Shown: positions 56,398-64,000 of the stretch, in pieces
Layout of the letters: each line of letters begins with the position of its first letter
Position numbering within the stretch: position 1 is the first letter of the stretch
Assembly: GCF_006334925.1 (NCBI RefSeq)
Contig: NZ_VDHJ01000008.1
Coordinates: 1 to 64,000, forward strand
Source of the DNA: Corynebacterium tapiri
GTDB lineage: Bacteria > Actinomycetota > Actinomycetes > Mycobacteriales > Mycobacteriaceae
Direction: 5' to 3'
DNA: 64,000 bases
Notes under the pieces: generated by a model
The model's input: only the letters and a program-made list of their open reading frames with translations
Database searches by the model: none
What the model was told of the DNA's origin: nothing
Position numbers and translations under genes: made by a program

Positions 56398-57660
56398 CTA
56401 GCCCTGCGCCTGGCGATGCCCGCAGTCGTTGACCTCGCGCTGCATAACCCGCTCGTAGAGCTCCGCGAGACGCTCGGCAGACGAGGCCCAGCTGAAGGTC
56501 TTGGCGTGTTCGGCGGCTGCTTCGCCCATGGCGATTCGGCGGGGGTCGTCGTCGAGAAGCGACGCCAGAGCATCCGCCCACGCGTCGGTATCGTGCCCGC
56601 TGACCAGCACGCCCGTCTCATTGTCACGCACGGCGATCGGCAAACCGCCCACGCGCGAGGCCACCACCGGTGTGCCCGTGGCCTGGGCTTCCACGGCCAC
56701 CAGGCCGAAGGACTCGTTGTAGCTGGGCACGGCCACGATGTCGGCGGCCTGATAGACGGCCACCAGCTCCTCTGGCGGACGGGGGTCGATGAAGCGGATG
56801 CGGCCAGCCACCCCCTCCTCCTGCGCCAGCTGGCGGTAGCGCTCCAGGGTGGAGGTGCTTCCCGACGCCCCTCCGCAGATGAGTACGCGCAGGTTGCGCT
56901 GCGGGTCGCGGCGAATGAGCTCGCCGACCGCGCGAATGAGCACCTGGGGCCCCTTGAGCTCCTGCATACGCCCCACAAACGCGATGACCTTGGCATGCAG
57001 CGGCACGCCCAGGTGGCGGCGGGAGCGCTCCGTGTTGCGATCAGTACCCGGGGTAAACACCTCGATGTCGGCGCCGGGAGAGACCACGTGCACCCGCTGC
57101 TGCTCGGCGTCATAGTGCTCGATGAGGTCCGCCACCTCCGCCTCGGTATTGACCACCAGGGCATCTGCATTGTCGGTGACCTGCTGCTCGCAGATCCGCC
57201 GGGCCTCGGATTCCGGGGCATCCCCCTCCGCGAGATAAGCATTCTTGACCGCCGCCAGGGTGTGGGCGGTGTGCACCAGCGGGACGCGCCAAAGATCGCG
57301 CAACAGCCAGCCCACCTGCCCAGAAAGCCAGTAGTGGGAGTGGATCAGGTCGTAGTGCAGGTTATGGCAGCGCTGGAACTGCACTATGCCTCCGGTAAAG
57401 GCTGCCAGCTGGGTGGACAGCTCGTCCTTGCTCAGCCCCTCGTACGGCCCGGCCACGATGTTGATAACGCGCAGCCCCGGCTCCACCTCGACGATCTCGC
57501 CTTGGCTCGGTCGCGTGGCACGGGTAAAGACGTCTACGCTCACTCCCCGGCGAGCGAGTTGTCGCGCGATGGCCAGAACGTACACGTTCATTCCCCCGGC
57601 GTCCCCCATCCCGGGCTGTTCGAGCGGGGAGGTGTGCATGGAGATCATCGCGACAAACAT
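56398..57660 (-). CDS. mshA: D-inositol-3-phosphate glycosyltransferase MshA
   Basis: First step of mycothiol synthesis. 420 residues, GT4 fold. N-terminal [64 protein letters not shown] and [23 protein letters not shown] (EX7E). ATG 57660 has TAGACT six bases upstream. 33 nt before gpmA in the same direction. Confidence 0.95.
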   Translation of the reverse strand: MFVAMISMHTSPLEQPGMGDAGGMNVYVLAIARQLARRGVSVDVFTRATRPSQGEIVEVEPGLRVINIVAGPYEGLSKDELSTQLAAFTGGIVQFQRCHNLHYDLIHSHYWLSGQVGWLLRDLWRVPLVHTAHTLAAVKNAYLAEGDAPESEARRICEQQVTDNADALVVNTEAEVADLIEHYDAEQQRVHVVSPGADIEVFTPGTDRNTERSRRHLGVPLHAKVIAFVGRMQELKGPQVLIRAVGELIRRDPQRNLRVLICGGASGSTSTLERYRQLAQEEGVAGRIRFIDPRPPEELVAVYQAADIVAVPSYNESFGLVAVEAQATGTPVVASRVGGLPIAVRDNETGVLVSGHDTDAWADALASLLDDDPRRIAMGEAAAEHAKTFSWASSAERLAELYERVMQREVNDCGHRQAQG

Positions 57661-57666
57661 GAGGCA

Positions 57667-57672
57667 AGTCTA
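57667..57672 (-). promoter_or_regulatory. -10 box of mshA
   Basis: TAGACT on minus six bases before ATG 57660; no ribosome site, likely leaderless. Confidence 0.45.
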
Positions 57673-57710
57673 ACCGCGCCGGCATTCCGCAGGGTTACGC
57701 TCTCGTAGGT

Positions 57711-57716
57711 TATGCT
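57711..57716 (+). promoter_or_regulatory. Possible -10 box of fadD
   Basis: TATGCT, 57 nt before the fadD ATG; no good -35. The fadD ribosome site is GAGGAG seven bases upstream of ATG 57773. Confidence 0.45.
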
Positions 57717-57772
57717 TACAGCCGCGAAACTAACTGAGTCCCCCGAAAACCTGTTGAGTTGAGGAGTTTTTC

Positions 57773-59488
57773 ATGAGCGCAGCAGAGACCAAGGCCTGGC
57801 TTTCCTCCTACAGCGAGTGGACCCCCGCGTCGCTGGACTACGGTTCGATGACGCTTAACGACGTCTACCGCCACCGACTCGAGGAACACCTGGACAAGCC
57901 CGCAACATGGTTCTTCGGGCGCACCACCACCTATGGCGAACTGGACAAGCAGGTCAAGGGCGCAGCAGCCGGCCTACGTGCGCTGGGCGTGCGCACAGGC
58001 GACCGGGTTGTGCTGGCCATGCCCAACTGCCCGCAACACGTGGCCGCCTACTACGCGATTCTTTCGCTCGGAGCCGTCGTGGTCGAACACAACCCGCTCT
58101 ACACCGCGCATGAGCTCACCGCCCCGATGGATAACCACGAGGCCCGGGTCGCCATTGTGTGGGACAAGGCCGTGCCTACCTTTGAGACGCTGCGCGCTAA
58201 CACCAGCCTGGAGACGATCGTCTCGGTCAACATGATCCTCGCGATGCCGCGCTCCAAGCAGTTTGCGCTGAGCCTGCCCATCCCTAAGATCCGGGCCGCA
58301 CGCGAGCAGCTGCACGCCCCGGCTAAGGACACGGTTACCTGGGAATCGCTGGTGAGCAAGGAAATTGGCGGTACCGGTGCTGATCTTGAACCGCTCGATT
58401 CGATCACCCCGGATTCCCCCGCAGTGATCATGTACACCTCGGGTACGACCGGCACCCCGAAGGGTGCGGTGCTCACTCACGGGAACCTCTACGCCAACCT
58501 CCTGCAGGGCAAGCAGTGGGTGCCCGGTATGGGCGAGAAGGAGGAGCGCATCCTGGCCGCACTTCCGTTCTTCCACGCCTACGGCATGACGATGGCACTC
58601 ACACTCACGATCTTTCTCAAGGGGGAGATGGTCCTGGTGCCCACTCCTAAGATCGAGCTGATCAGCGACGCCGTGATCAAGCGCAAGCCGACCCTCTTCT
58701 CCGGCGTTCCCCTGCTGTTTGAGAAGACGATCAAGGCTGCCGAAGAGAACAAGAAGATGTCCCTGGAGTCGGTGCGCGCCGCCTTCTGCGGAGCCGCCAA
58801 CATGCCGGCCGACATCACCGCTGAATGGGAGCGCCACACTTCCGGAATGATGGTGGAGGGTTACGGTCTTACGGAAACCTCCCCGATCGTGATCGGCACG
58901 CCCATGAACGATTCCCGCAAGCGCGGTTACATCGGCCTCCCCTTCCCCGACACCCACGTCAAAATCGCCAACCCGGACAACTTGGACGAGATCATGCCGG
59001 ACGGCCAAGAGGGCGAGATCCTGGTCAAGGCCCCGCAGGTGTTCTCTGGCTACCTCAACAACCCGGAGGCGACTGAGGCGGCCTTCCACAAGGGATACTT
59101 CCGAACCGGTGACGTGGGAGTGATGGACCCGGATGGATTCGTCAAACTCGTGGCCCGCATCAAGGAGGTCATCATCACCGGTGGCTTTAACGTCTTCCCG
59201 CCGGAGGTCGAATCCGCTCTGCGCGAGCATCGCGACGTGGCCGACGTGGCCGTGGTGGGTCGCCCGCGCCCCGACGGCTCCGAGGACGTCGTGGCCTGCG
59301 TTGTGCTTAACGACGGCGCCGCGCTCGACCCGGAGGGCCTCAAGGACTTCGCCCGCGAGCGCCTGACCCGCTACAAGGTCCCGCGCACCTTCTACCACTT
59401 CGAGGAGCTGCCCACGAACATCATGGGCAAGGTCGTCCGCAAGGACGTCCAGGCCGAACTGCTTTCGCTGCTGGAAAAGGACAAGTAA
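57773..59488 (+). CDS. fadD: Long-chain fatty acid-CoA ligase (FadD type)
   Basis: Activates fatty acids with ATP and CoA. 571 residues. AMP-binding P-loop IMYTSGTTGTPKGAVLTHGN (about 220-240), VEGYGLTETSPIV, YFRTGDVGVMDPDGF, and the C-terminal Lys in NIMGKVVRKD. Faces away from mshA and is followed by a terminator and then fas, suggesting a joint role in fatty acid supply for membrane and mycolate precursors. Confidence 0.92.
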   Translation: MSAAETKAWLSSYSEWTPASLDYGSMTLNDVYRHRLEEHLDKPATWFFGRTTTYGELDKQVKGAAAGLRALGVRTGDRVVLAMPNCPQHVAAYYAILSLGAVVVEHNPLYTAHELTAPMDNHEARVAIVWDKAVPTFETLRANTSLETIVSVNMILAMPRSKQFALSLPIPKIRAAREQLHAPAKDTVTWESLVSKEIGGTGADLEPLDSITPDSPAVIMYTSGTTGTPKGAVLTHGNLYANLLQGKQWVPGMGEKEERILAALPFFHAYGMTMALTLTIFLKGEMVLVPTPKIELISDAVIKRKPTLFSGVPLLFEKTIKAAEENKKMSLESVRAAFCGAANMPADITAEWERHTSGMMVEGYGLTETSPIVIGTPMNDSRKRGYIGLPFPDTHVKIANPDNLDEIMPDGQEGEILVKAPQVFSGYLNNPEATEAAFHKGYFRTGDVGVMDPDGFVKLVARIKEVIITGGFNVFPPEVESALREHRDVADVAVVGRPRPDGSEDVVACVVLNDGAALDPEGLKDFARERLTRYKVPRTFYHFEELPTNIMGKVVRKDVQAELLSLLEKDK

Positions 59489-59513
59489 GCACCTCCTGCA
59501 TCGCCCCGGCAAC

Positions 59514-59543
59514 ACGCCCACCGAGTGGTGGGCGTTTCTTTTT
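59514..59543 (+). terminator. Terminator after fadD
   Basis: ACGCCCACC (59514-59522) pairs with GGTGGGCGT (59527-59535), loop GAGT, followed by TTTCTTTTT. Confidence 0.9.
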
Positions 59544-59557
59544 ACTCTGCCGTAAGT

Positions 59558-59579
59558 TACGGTTACGTAGCCGTATAGT
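59558..59579 (+). promoter_or_regulatory. fas promoter with a candidate operator
   Basis: The -10 TATAGT (59574-59579) directly abuts the palindrome ACGGTTACGTAGCCGT (59559-59574; one mismatched pair, extending by one more pair). The palindrome fills the -35/spacer area, where a repressor or activator of fas would bind. No good -35 is visible. Confidence 0.5.
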
Positions 59580-59606
59580 TTTCTATGGGAAAGAACAGGA
59601 TCAATC

Positions 59607-62600
59607 ATGAGCTTGACCCCCTTGTCCGAACTCACCGGGAATCATCCCCCTGCGATCCTCTTCGCCGGCCAGGCAAGTGCCTGGCAAAAAGCGCTGGCCG
59701 ACGCATCCAGCACCCCGCATAGCGCTGCCCGCCTGCGCGACCTCCTGCGTTCGGCCCGGGCACGCCTTGCCCCTCTTGCCCGCGAGCTCACTGCCACCCT
59801 GCCCGGCGCGGCCGACCGCCTGGCCGAGCTCATCGGGGCCGAAGCTACGAAAGTGACGAACCAGCCCCTCGACGTCCACCCCGCGGTAAGCATCCCCGGC
59901 ATCACGCTGGGCCAGATCGCGGCTACCGATCACCTGCGCGAGATCGGCCTGCCGGTGGACTCCTGCGAGCTCATCGCACACTCCCAAGGCCGCCTCGGTG
60001 TGGCCGCGGTGGCTGAACCGGAAACCGCCCTCGCCTTCGCTCTGCTGCTGGGCGCAGCCGCCAACCAGGTGCACGGCAGCGCAGATAGCGATTCTCACCT
60101 GCTCAGCGTGCAGGGAATCAACCGGGAAGCCCTCCACGAGATCATTGCCGGAACCGGGGCGGAGGTCGCCGTGGTCAACGGCCCGCGCCATGTCACGCTC
60201 TCGGGAACCCCCGCTGAGCTCGCAGCGGCCCAGCGAGCACTCGAGACCGCAGCCGAGCGCAGCAACGACGAGATCTCTGCTGCCCGTCGAGGCGGTGCCG
60301 GAGTTGACCTGCGATGCACCCGGTTGGCGGTGGCCTATCCCTTCCACCATTCGACCAACCAAGCAGCGGCTGACCTGGCGGTCCGCTGGGCCGACGAATG
60401 CGGATTGAGCTTTAGCGGCACGAGCGCACACGAGCTGGCCGAGCAGATTCTGGTGGAGCCGGACGAGTTTGCCTCTCGTCCCATCGCCGCGCGCTACGTG
60501 CTGAGCTTGGACGAGGGGGTAGGACGCATCGTCGAAAAGCTCGTCGAAGGCCGTGGCACCGCCGTCATCAACGCAGCTACGGCGGCCGCGCGCGATCTGC
60601 TGGCAACCCCCGGCGCGACGCTGCCCGAGCCTCTGGATTACTCCTCCTTCGCCCCGCGCCTGGTCACGCTCGACGACGGCCGCACCTACACCCAAACCCG
60701 ATTCTCCGAGCTCACCGGTTTGTCGCCGATCCTTTTGGGAGGCATGACCCCCACCACCGCGGACGCCGGCATTGTGGCTGCCGCCGCCAACGCGGGGTAC
60801 TGGACGGAGCTGGCAGGCGGCGGCATGTACTCCGACGAGGTATTCAACGAGCAGGTCGTGCGCCTCGAGGAGAGCCTGCAGCCGGGTCGCACCGCGCAGT
60901 TCAACACGATGTTCATGGATCGGTTCTTGTGGAACCTCCACTTTGGACCGGCCGGCATCGTGCCCAAGGCGCGTGCCGCTGGGGCCCCGTTCTCCGGCGT
61001 GGTGATCTCCGCCGGCATTCCGGAGATCGACGAGGCGGGAGAGCTCATCCAGCGCCTGCATAAAGAGGGCTTCACCTACGTGGCGTTCAAGCCCGGAACT
61101 CCGTCGCAGATCCGGGATGTGGTGGCCATCGCCCAGGAGTACCCCGATGTCGATCTGGTGATGATGGTGGAGGACGGGCACGCCGGCGGGCATCACTCGT
61201 GGACCGACCTGGACGAGATGCTGCTGGAAACCTATGCGGAGATTCGCCGCAGCCCCAACCTGGTGCTGACCGTGGGAGGTGGCGTACATGCTCCGGAACG
61301 GGCGAGCGCGCTGCTGACCGGCGAGTGGTCCAAGCGTTATCAGGTCCCACCGATGCCGGTTGACGGGGTCTTTGTGGGAACGGTCGCCATGGCCTGCCGG
61401 GAGGCGCAGGCCACCGACTCCGTTAAACAGCTGCTCGTGGACACACCGGGCATCGATTACCAGACCAACGGCGGCTGGGTCGCCCGCGGCACGGGGTCGG
61501 GTGGTGCCGCCTCCTCGCAGTCGCACTTGCTGGCGGACATCCACGAGGTGGACAACTCCTTTGCCCGCGCCTCGCGCCTGATCACCTCGTTGTCGCTGGA
61601 AGAGTACGCGCAGCGTCGCGACGAGATCATCGAGCATCTCAACCACACCTGCAAGCCCTATTTCGGCGACGTGGAAGCCATGACGTATGCCGAGTGGATC
61701 AATCGCTTTGTGGAGCTGGCCCACCCGTTCGTCGACTCCTCCTGGGACGATCGCTTCCTGGACCTACTCCACCGCATCGAGGCCCGGCTTAACCCGGCCG
61801 ACCACGGCGAGATCGAGACGCTCTTTCCTGTTACACCCGCCGACCCAGTTGCTGCGACACGCCAACTCCTTGAGGCCTACCCCAGCGCGCAGACCACCAC
61901 GGTGTCTCCCCGTGATGCCGCCTGGTGGATCGCCCTGCACTACAAGCACCCCAAGCCCATGCCCTGGGTCCCGGCTATCGACGGCGATCTGGCCACCTGG
62001 TTTGGCAAGGACACCCTGTGGCAGGCCCAGGACGAGCGCTACACCGCCGACCAGGTCCGCATCATCCCGGGACCGGTTGCCGTGGCCGGCATTGCCCGTC
62101 AGGACGAACCCATTGCCGAGCTGCTGGCTCGCTTTGAGCAGGCAGCCACGCAGCGCCTTTCCGAGCTGGGGGTGCAGCCGGAAAGCGTCTTTGCTCGTTT
62201 GCACTCAGCCCGCTCCGCGGAGGAGTACCTGCGCAGCGCCCCGTACCTGGTGTGGCATGGGCACCTCATCGATAACCCGGCACACACGATGGCTCCCGAG
62301 GTCTGCGAGGTCGTCCACGACGAGGACGGCTGGGCCCTGCGGGTCCATACCGACTCGGCGTGGGATGAACTCGATCCTGCTGAGCGCCCCTTCTACGTCC
62401 ACAGCGTGAGCATTCCGGTGCAGCTTCCCGCTGGCGCGGCCACGGGAGCACACCCCGTGGTCAGCGACGATCGCCTTCCCCGGGCAGTCTTTGACCTGCT
62501 CAGTGGCCTGGCAGGTGTGGGGTCTACGTCGGCCAGCGGTGACCGCATCGACAAGCTGCCGGCCCTGGAACCCAGCGATGAGTCCCCCTATGGCGTGGTC

Positions 62601-64000
62601 CACGACTCGTTTACCTTCACTCCCGACCTGTTGCAGGCGCACACCGCGGTCACCGGCGCAGCGCTGGGCAGCGTGCGCCCCGGAACCCCGGACGTGCTGG
62701 TTGGCCCCTGCTGGCCGGCCATCTACACCGCGCTAGGTTCGGGCCGCTTGAGCGACGGTTTCCCCGTCATCGAGGGACTGCTCAACGCCGTACACCTCAA
62801 TCACGTCATTGACCTGCGCAAGGATCTCTCCGAGCTGGCCGACGGCCGCACGATCGACGTGACCAGCCGCTGCACCGCCATCGAGGAGTCCGCCTCCGGG
62901 CGCATCGTCACCGTGGAGCTGGAACTGTTCGATGCCGGAGAAATCGTGGCCACGCAGATGCAGCGCTTTGCCATCCGCGGCCGCGCCCACGGCAGCTCGG
63001 CCCCCTCCCCCGCACCGGAGTGGGGTGGCGGAAAGTCCTCGACCAAGGTCGTGAGCACACCGCGCTCCTTCCTGGAACGCGCCACCGTCCACGCCCCGGC
63101 GGACATGACCCCGTTCGCGCTGGTCTCGGGTGATTACAATCCGATTCACACCTCCGCGCACGCCGCCCAGCTGGTCGGCTTGGAGGACGCCCTGGTGCAC
63201 GGCATGTGGCTGTCCGCCACCGCTCAGCACCTGGCGGGCCGCCACGGGTGCGTGGTGGGCTGGACCTACTCGATGTACGGCATGGTGCAGCTGCGCGATG
63301 CCGTGGAGATCACCGTCGAGCGCGTGGGACGTAAGGGCATTCACCCGGCCCTCGAGGTGACGTGCCGCATCGACGGCGAGGTGGTCTCGGTAGGCCAAGC
63401 GCTGCTGGCCCAGCCGCGCACGGCCTACGTCTACCCCGGCCAGGGAATTCAGACTGAGGGCATGGGAGCGGCCGATCGCGCCGCCAGCCCCGCTGCCCGC
63501 GAGGTCTTTGCCCGCGCCGACGCCCATACTCGCACCCAGCACGGCTTTTCCATCCAGCACATCATCGACGACAACCCGGTGGAGCTTTCCGTCCGTGGCA
63601 CCCTGTTCACCCATCCGCAGGGTGTGCTGCATCTGACCCAGTTCACGCAGGTCGCGCTGGCCGTGGTGGCCTATGCGCAAACCGAGCGCCTGCGCGAGGC
63701 CAACGCCCTGGGCTCCAACGCGCTCTATGCCGGCCATTCCCTGGGCGAGTACACCGCTTTGGCCTCACAGGCCAATATCTTCGACCTGGAATCGGTCATC
63801 GACGTGGTCTACTCCCGCGGCACCGCCATGGGTTCCCTGGTCGAACGCGATGAGCAGGGCAATTCCAACTACGCCATGGCGGCCCTGCGCCCCAACCTGA
63901 TCGCCGTCAGTGACGCGCAGGTCACCGACTATGTGGCCGAGATTGCGCAGCGCACCGGGGAATTCCTGGAGATCGTCAACTACAACATCGCGGGCCAGCA
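59607..64000 (+). CDS. fas: Type I fatty acid synthase, N-terminal part
   Basis: Multifunctional synthase making C16-C18 acids; these also feed mycolate synthesis. 1464 codons are present; the frame is open at the window end. Order seen: acyltransferase (Ser126 in AHSQGRLG), enoyl reductase (LLGGMTPTTADAGIVAAAANAGYW, about 375-700), a long linker/structural part, MaoC-type dehydratase (Asp1176 and His1181 in GDYNPIHTSAHA) and the start of the malonyl/palmitoyl transferase (Ser1378 in GHSLGEY). ATG 59607 follows CAGGATCAATC. Corynebacteria may carry fasA and fasB; which one this is cannot be told. Confidence 0.95.
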   Translation, partial: MSLTPLSELTGNHPPAILFAGQASAWQKALADASSTPHSAARLRDLLRSARARLAPLARELTATLPGAADRLAELIGAEATKVTNQPLDVHPAVSIPGITLGQIAATDHLREIGLPVDSCELIAHSQGRLGVAAVAEPETALAFALLLGAAANQVHGSADSDSHLLSVQGINREALHEIIAGTGAEVAVVNGPRHVTLSGTPAELAAAQRALETAAERSNDEISAARRGGAGVDLRCTRLAVAYPFHHSTNQAAADLAVRWADECGLSFSGTSAHELAEQILVEPDEFASRPIAARYVLSLDEGVGRIVEKLVEGRGTAVINAATAAARDLLATPGATLPEPLDYSSFAPRLVTLDDGRTYTQTRFSELTGLSPILLGGMTPTTADAGIVAAAANAGYWTELAGGGMYSDEVFNEQVVRLEESLQPGRTAQFNTMFMDRFLWNLHFGPAGIVPKARAAGAPFSGVVISAGIPEIDEAGELIQRLHKEGFTYVAFKPGTPSQIRDVVAIAQEYPDVDLVMMVEDGHAGGHHSWTDLDEMLLETYAEIRRSPNLVLTVGGGVHAPERASALLTGEWSKRYQVPPMPVDGVFVGTVAMACREAQATDSVKQLLVDTPGIDYQTNGGWVARGTGSGGAASSQSHLLADIHEVDNSFARASRLITSLSLEEYAQRRDEIIEHLNHTCKPYFGDVEAMTYAEWINRFVELAHPFVDSSWDDRFLDLLHRIEARLNPADHGEIETLFPVTPADPVAATRQLLEAYPSAQTTTVSPRDAAWWIALHYKHPKPMPWVPAIDGDLATWFGKDTLWQAQDERYTADQVRIIPGPVAVAGIARQDEPIAELLARFEQAATQRLSELGVQPESVFARLHSARSAEEYLRSAPYLVWHGHLIDNPAHTMAPEVCEVVHDEDGWALRVHTDSAWDELDPAERPFYVHSVSIPVQLPAGAATGAHPVVSDDRLPRAVFDLLSGLAGVGSTSASGDRIDKLPALEPSDESPYGVVHDSFTFTPDLLQAHTAVTGAALGSVRPGTPDVLVGPCWPAIYTALGSGRLSDGFPVIEGLLNAVHLNHVIDLRKDLSELADGRTIDVTSRCTAIEESASGRIVTVELELFDAGEIVATQMQRFAIRGRAHGSSAPSPAPEWGGGKSSTKVVSTPRSFLERATVHAPADMTPFALVSGDYNPIHTSAHAAQLVGLEDALVHGMWLSATAQHLAGRHGCVVGWTYSMYGMVQLRDAVEITVERVGRKGIHPALEVTCRIDGEVVSVGQALLAQPRTAYVYPGQGIQTEGMGAADRAASPAAREVFARADAHTRTQHGFSIQHIIDDNPVELSVRGTLFTHPQGVLHLTQFTQVALAVVAYAQTERLREANALGSNALYAGHSLGEYTALASQANIFDLESVIDVVYSRGTAMGSLVERDEQGNSNYAMAALRPNLIAVSDAQVTDYVAEIAQRTGEFLEIVNYNIAGQ

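Noticed and set aside
59601..61724. 707-codon minus-strand frame
   Set aside because: Shadow of fas; composition and lack of a ribosome site argue against a gene.

Overview
The window is a chromosomal piece of a high-GC actinobacterium, almost certainly a Corynebacterium. The evidence is a type I (single-chain) fatty acid synthase, mycothiol glycosyltransferase MshA, SenX3-RegX3, MgtA, an actinobacterial bS22 protein, and gene order that closely follows the Mycobacterium tuberculosis segments around Rv0486-Rv0500B, Rv0505c-Rv0529 and Rv0534-Rv0562. Codon use and GC look even throughout; the coding density is high and many genes overlap.

Layout. 1-11.4 kb: the ribosomal/transcription block (tRNA-Trp, secE, nusG, rplK, rplA, then rplJ, rplL on the minus strand) is split by a sugar module: a beta-glucoside-type PTS EIIABC, a sucrose PTS EIIBCA, a GH32 sucrose hydrolase and a fructokinase. 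Three further tRNAs (Met, Thr, Tyr) follow. 11.4-24.3 kb: the menaquinone block (polyprenyl diphosphate synthase, menJ, menG, menD, menC, menB, menE, menA) with mgtA, a pterin-dehydratase-like gene, DoxX and an unassigned glycosyltransferase. 24.4-29.4 kb: an AEC transporter, small membrane and regulatory proteins, and a beta-phosphoglucomutase-GH65 phosphorylase fusion. 29.4-33.5 kb: system II cytochrome c maturation (ccsB, resB, ccdA, a TlpA-like lipoprotein). 33.5-47.7 kb: haem synthesis (hemL, hemY/cgoX, hemE, hemB, fused hemD, hemC, hemA). It contains, between hemE and hemB, two small membrane proteins and a P-type ATPase homologue that has lost its catalytic residues. 47.8-57.7 kb: glutaredoxin-like protein, HAD phosphatase, bS22, excisionase-type HTH, proC, ppx, regX3-senX3, gpmA, mshA. 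57.8-64 kb: fadD and the first 1464 codons of fas, cut by the window end.

Functionally most of the window builds the respiratory chain: menaquinone and its side-chain reduction, haem, and c-type cytochrome assembly. The transcriptional architecture is compact. Many genes have a TANNNT -10 box 6-8 nt before the start codon (leaderless mRNAs), divergent genes share short promoter regions, and five convergent gene pairs end on one shared CTAG. The most unusual items are the pseudo-ATPase in the haem operon, a near-perfectly symmetric bidirectional leaderless promoter between menC and the pterin-dehydratase-like gene, two related nested palindromic repeats, and a senX3 whose membrane anchor is coded in frame but has no conventional start codon.
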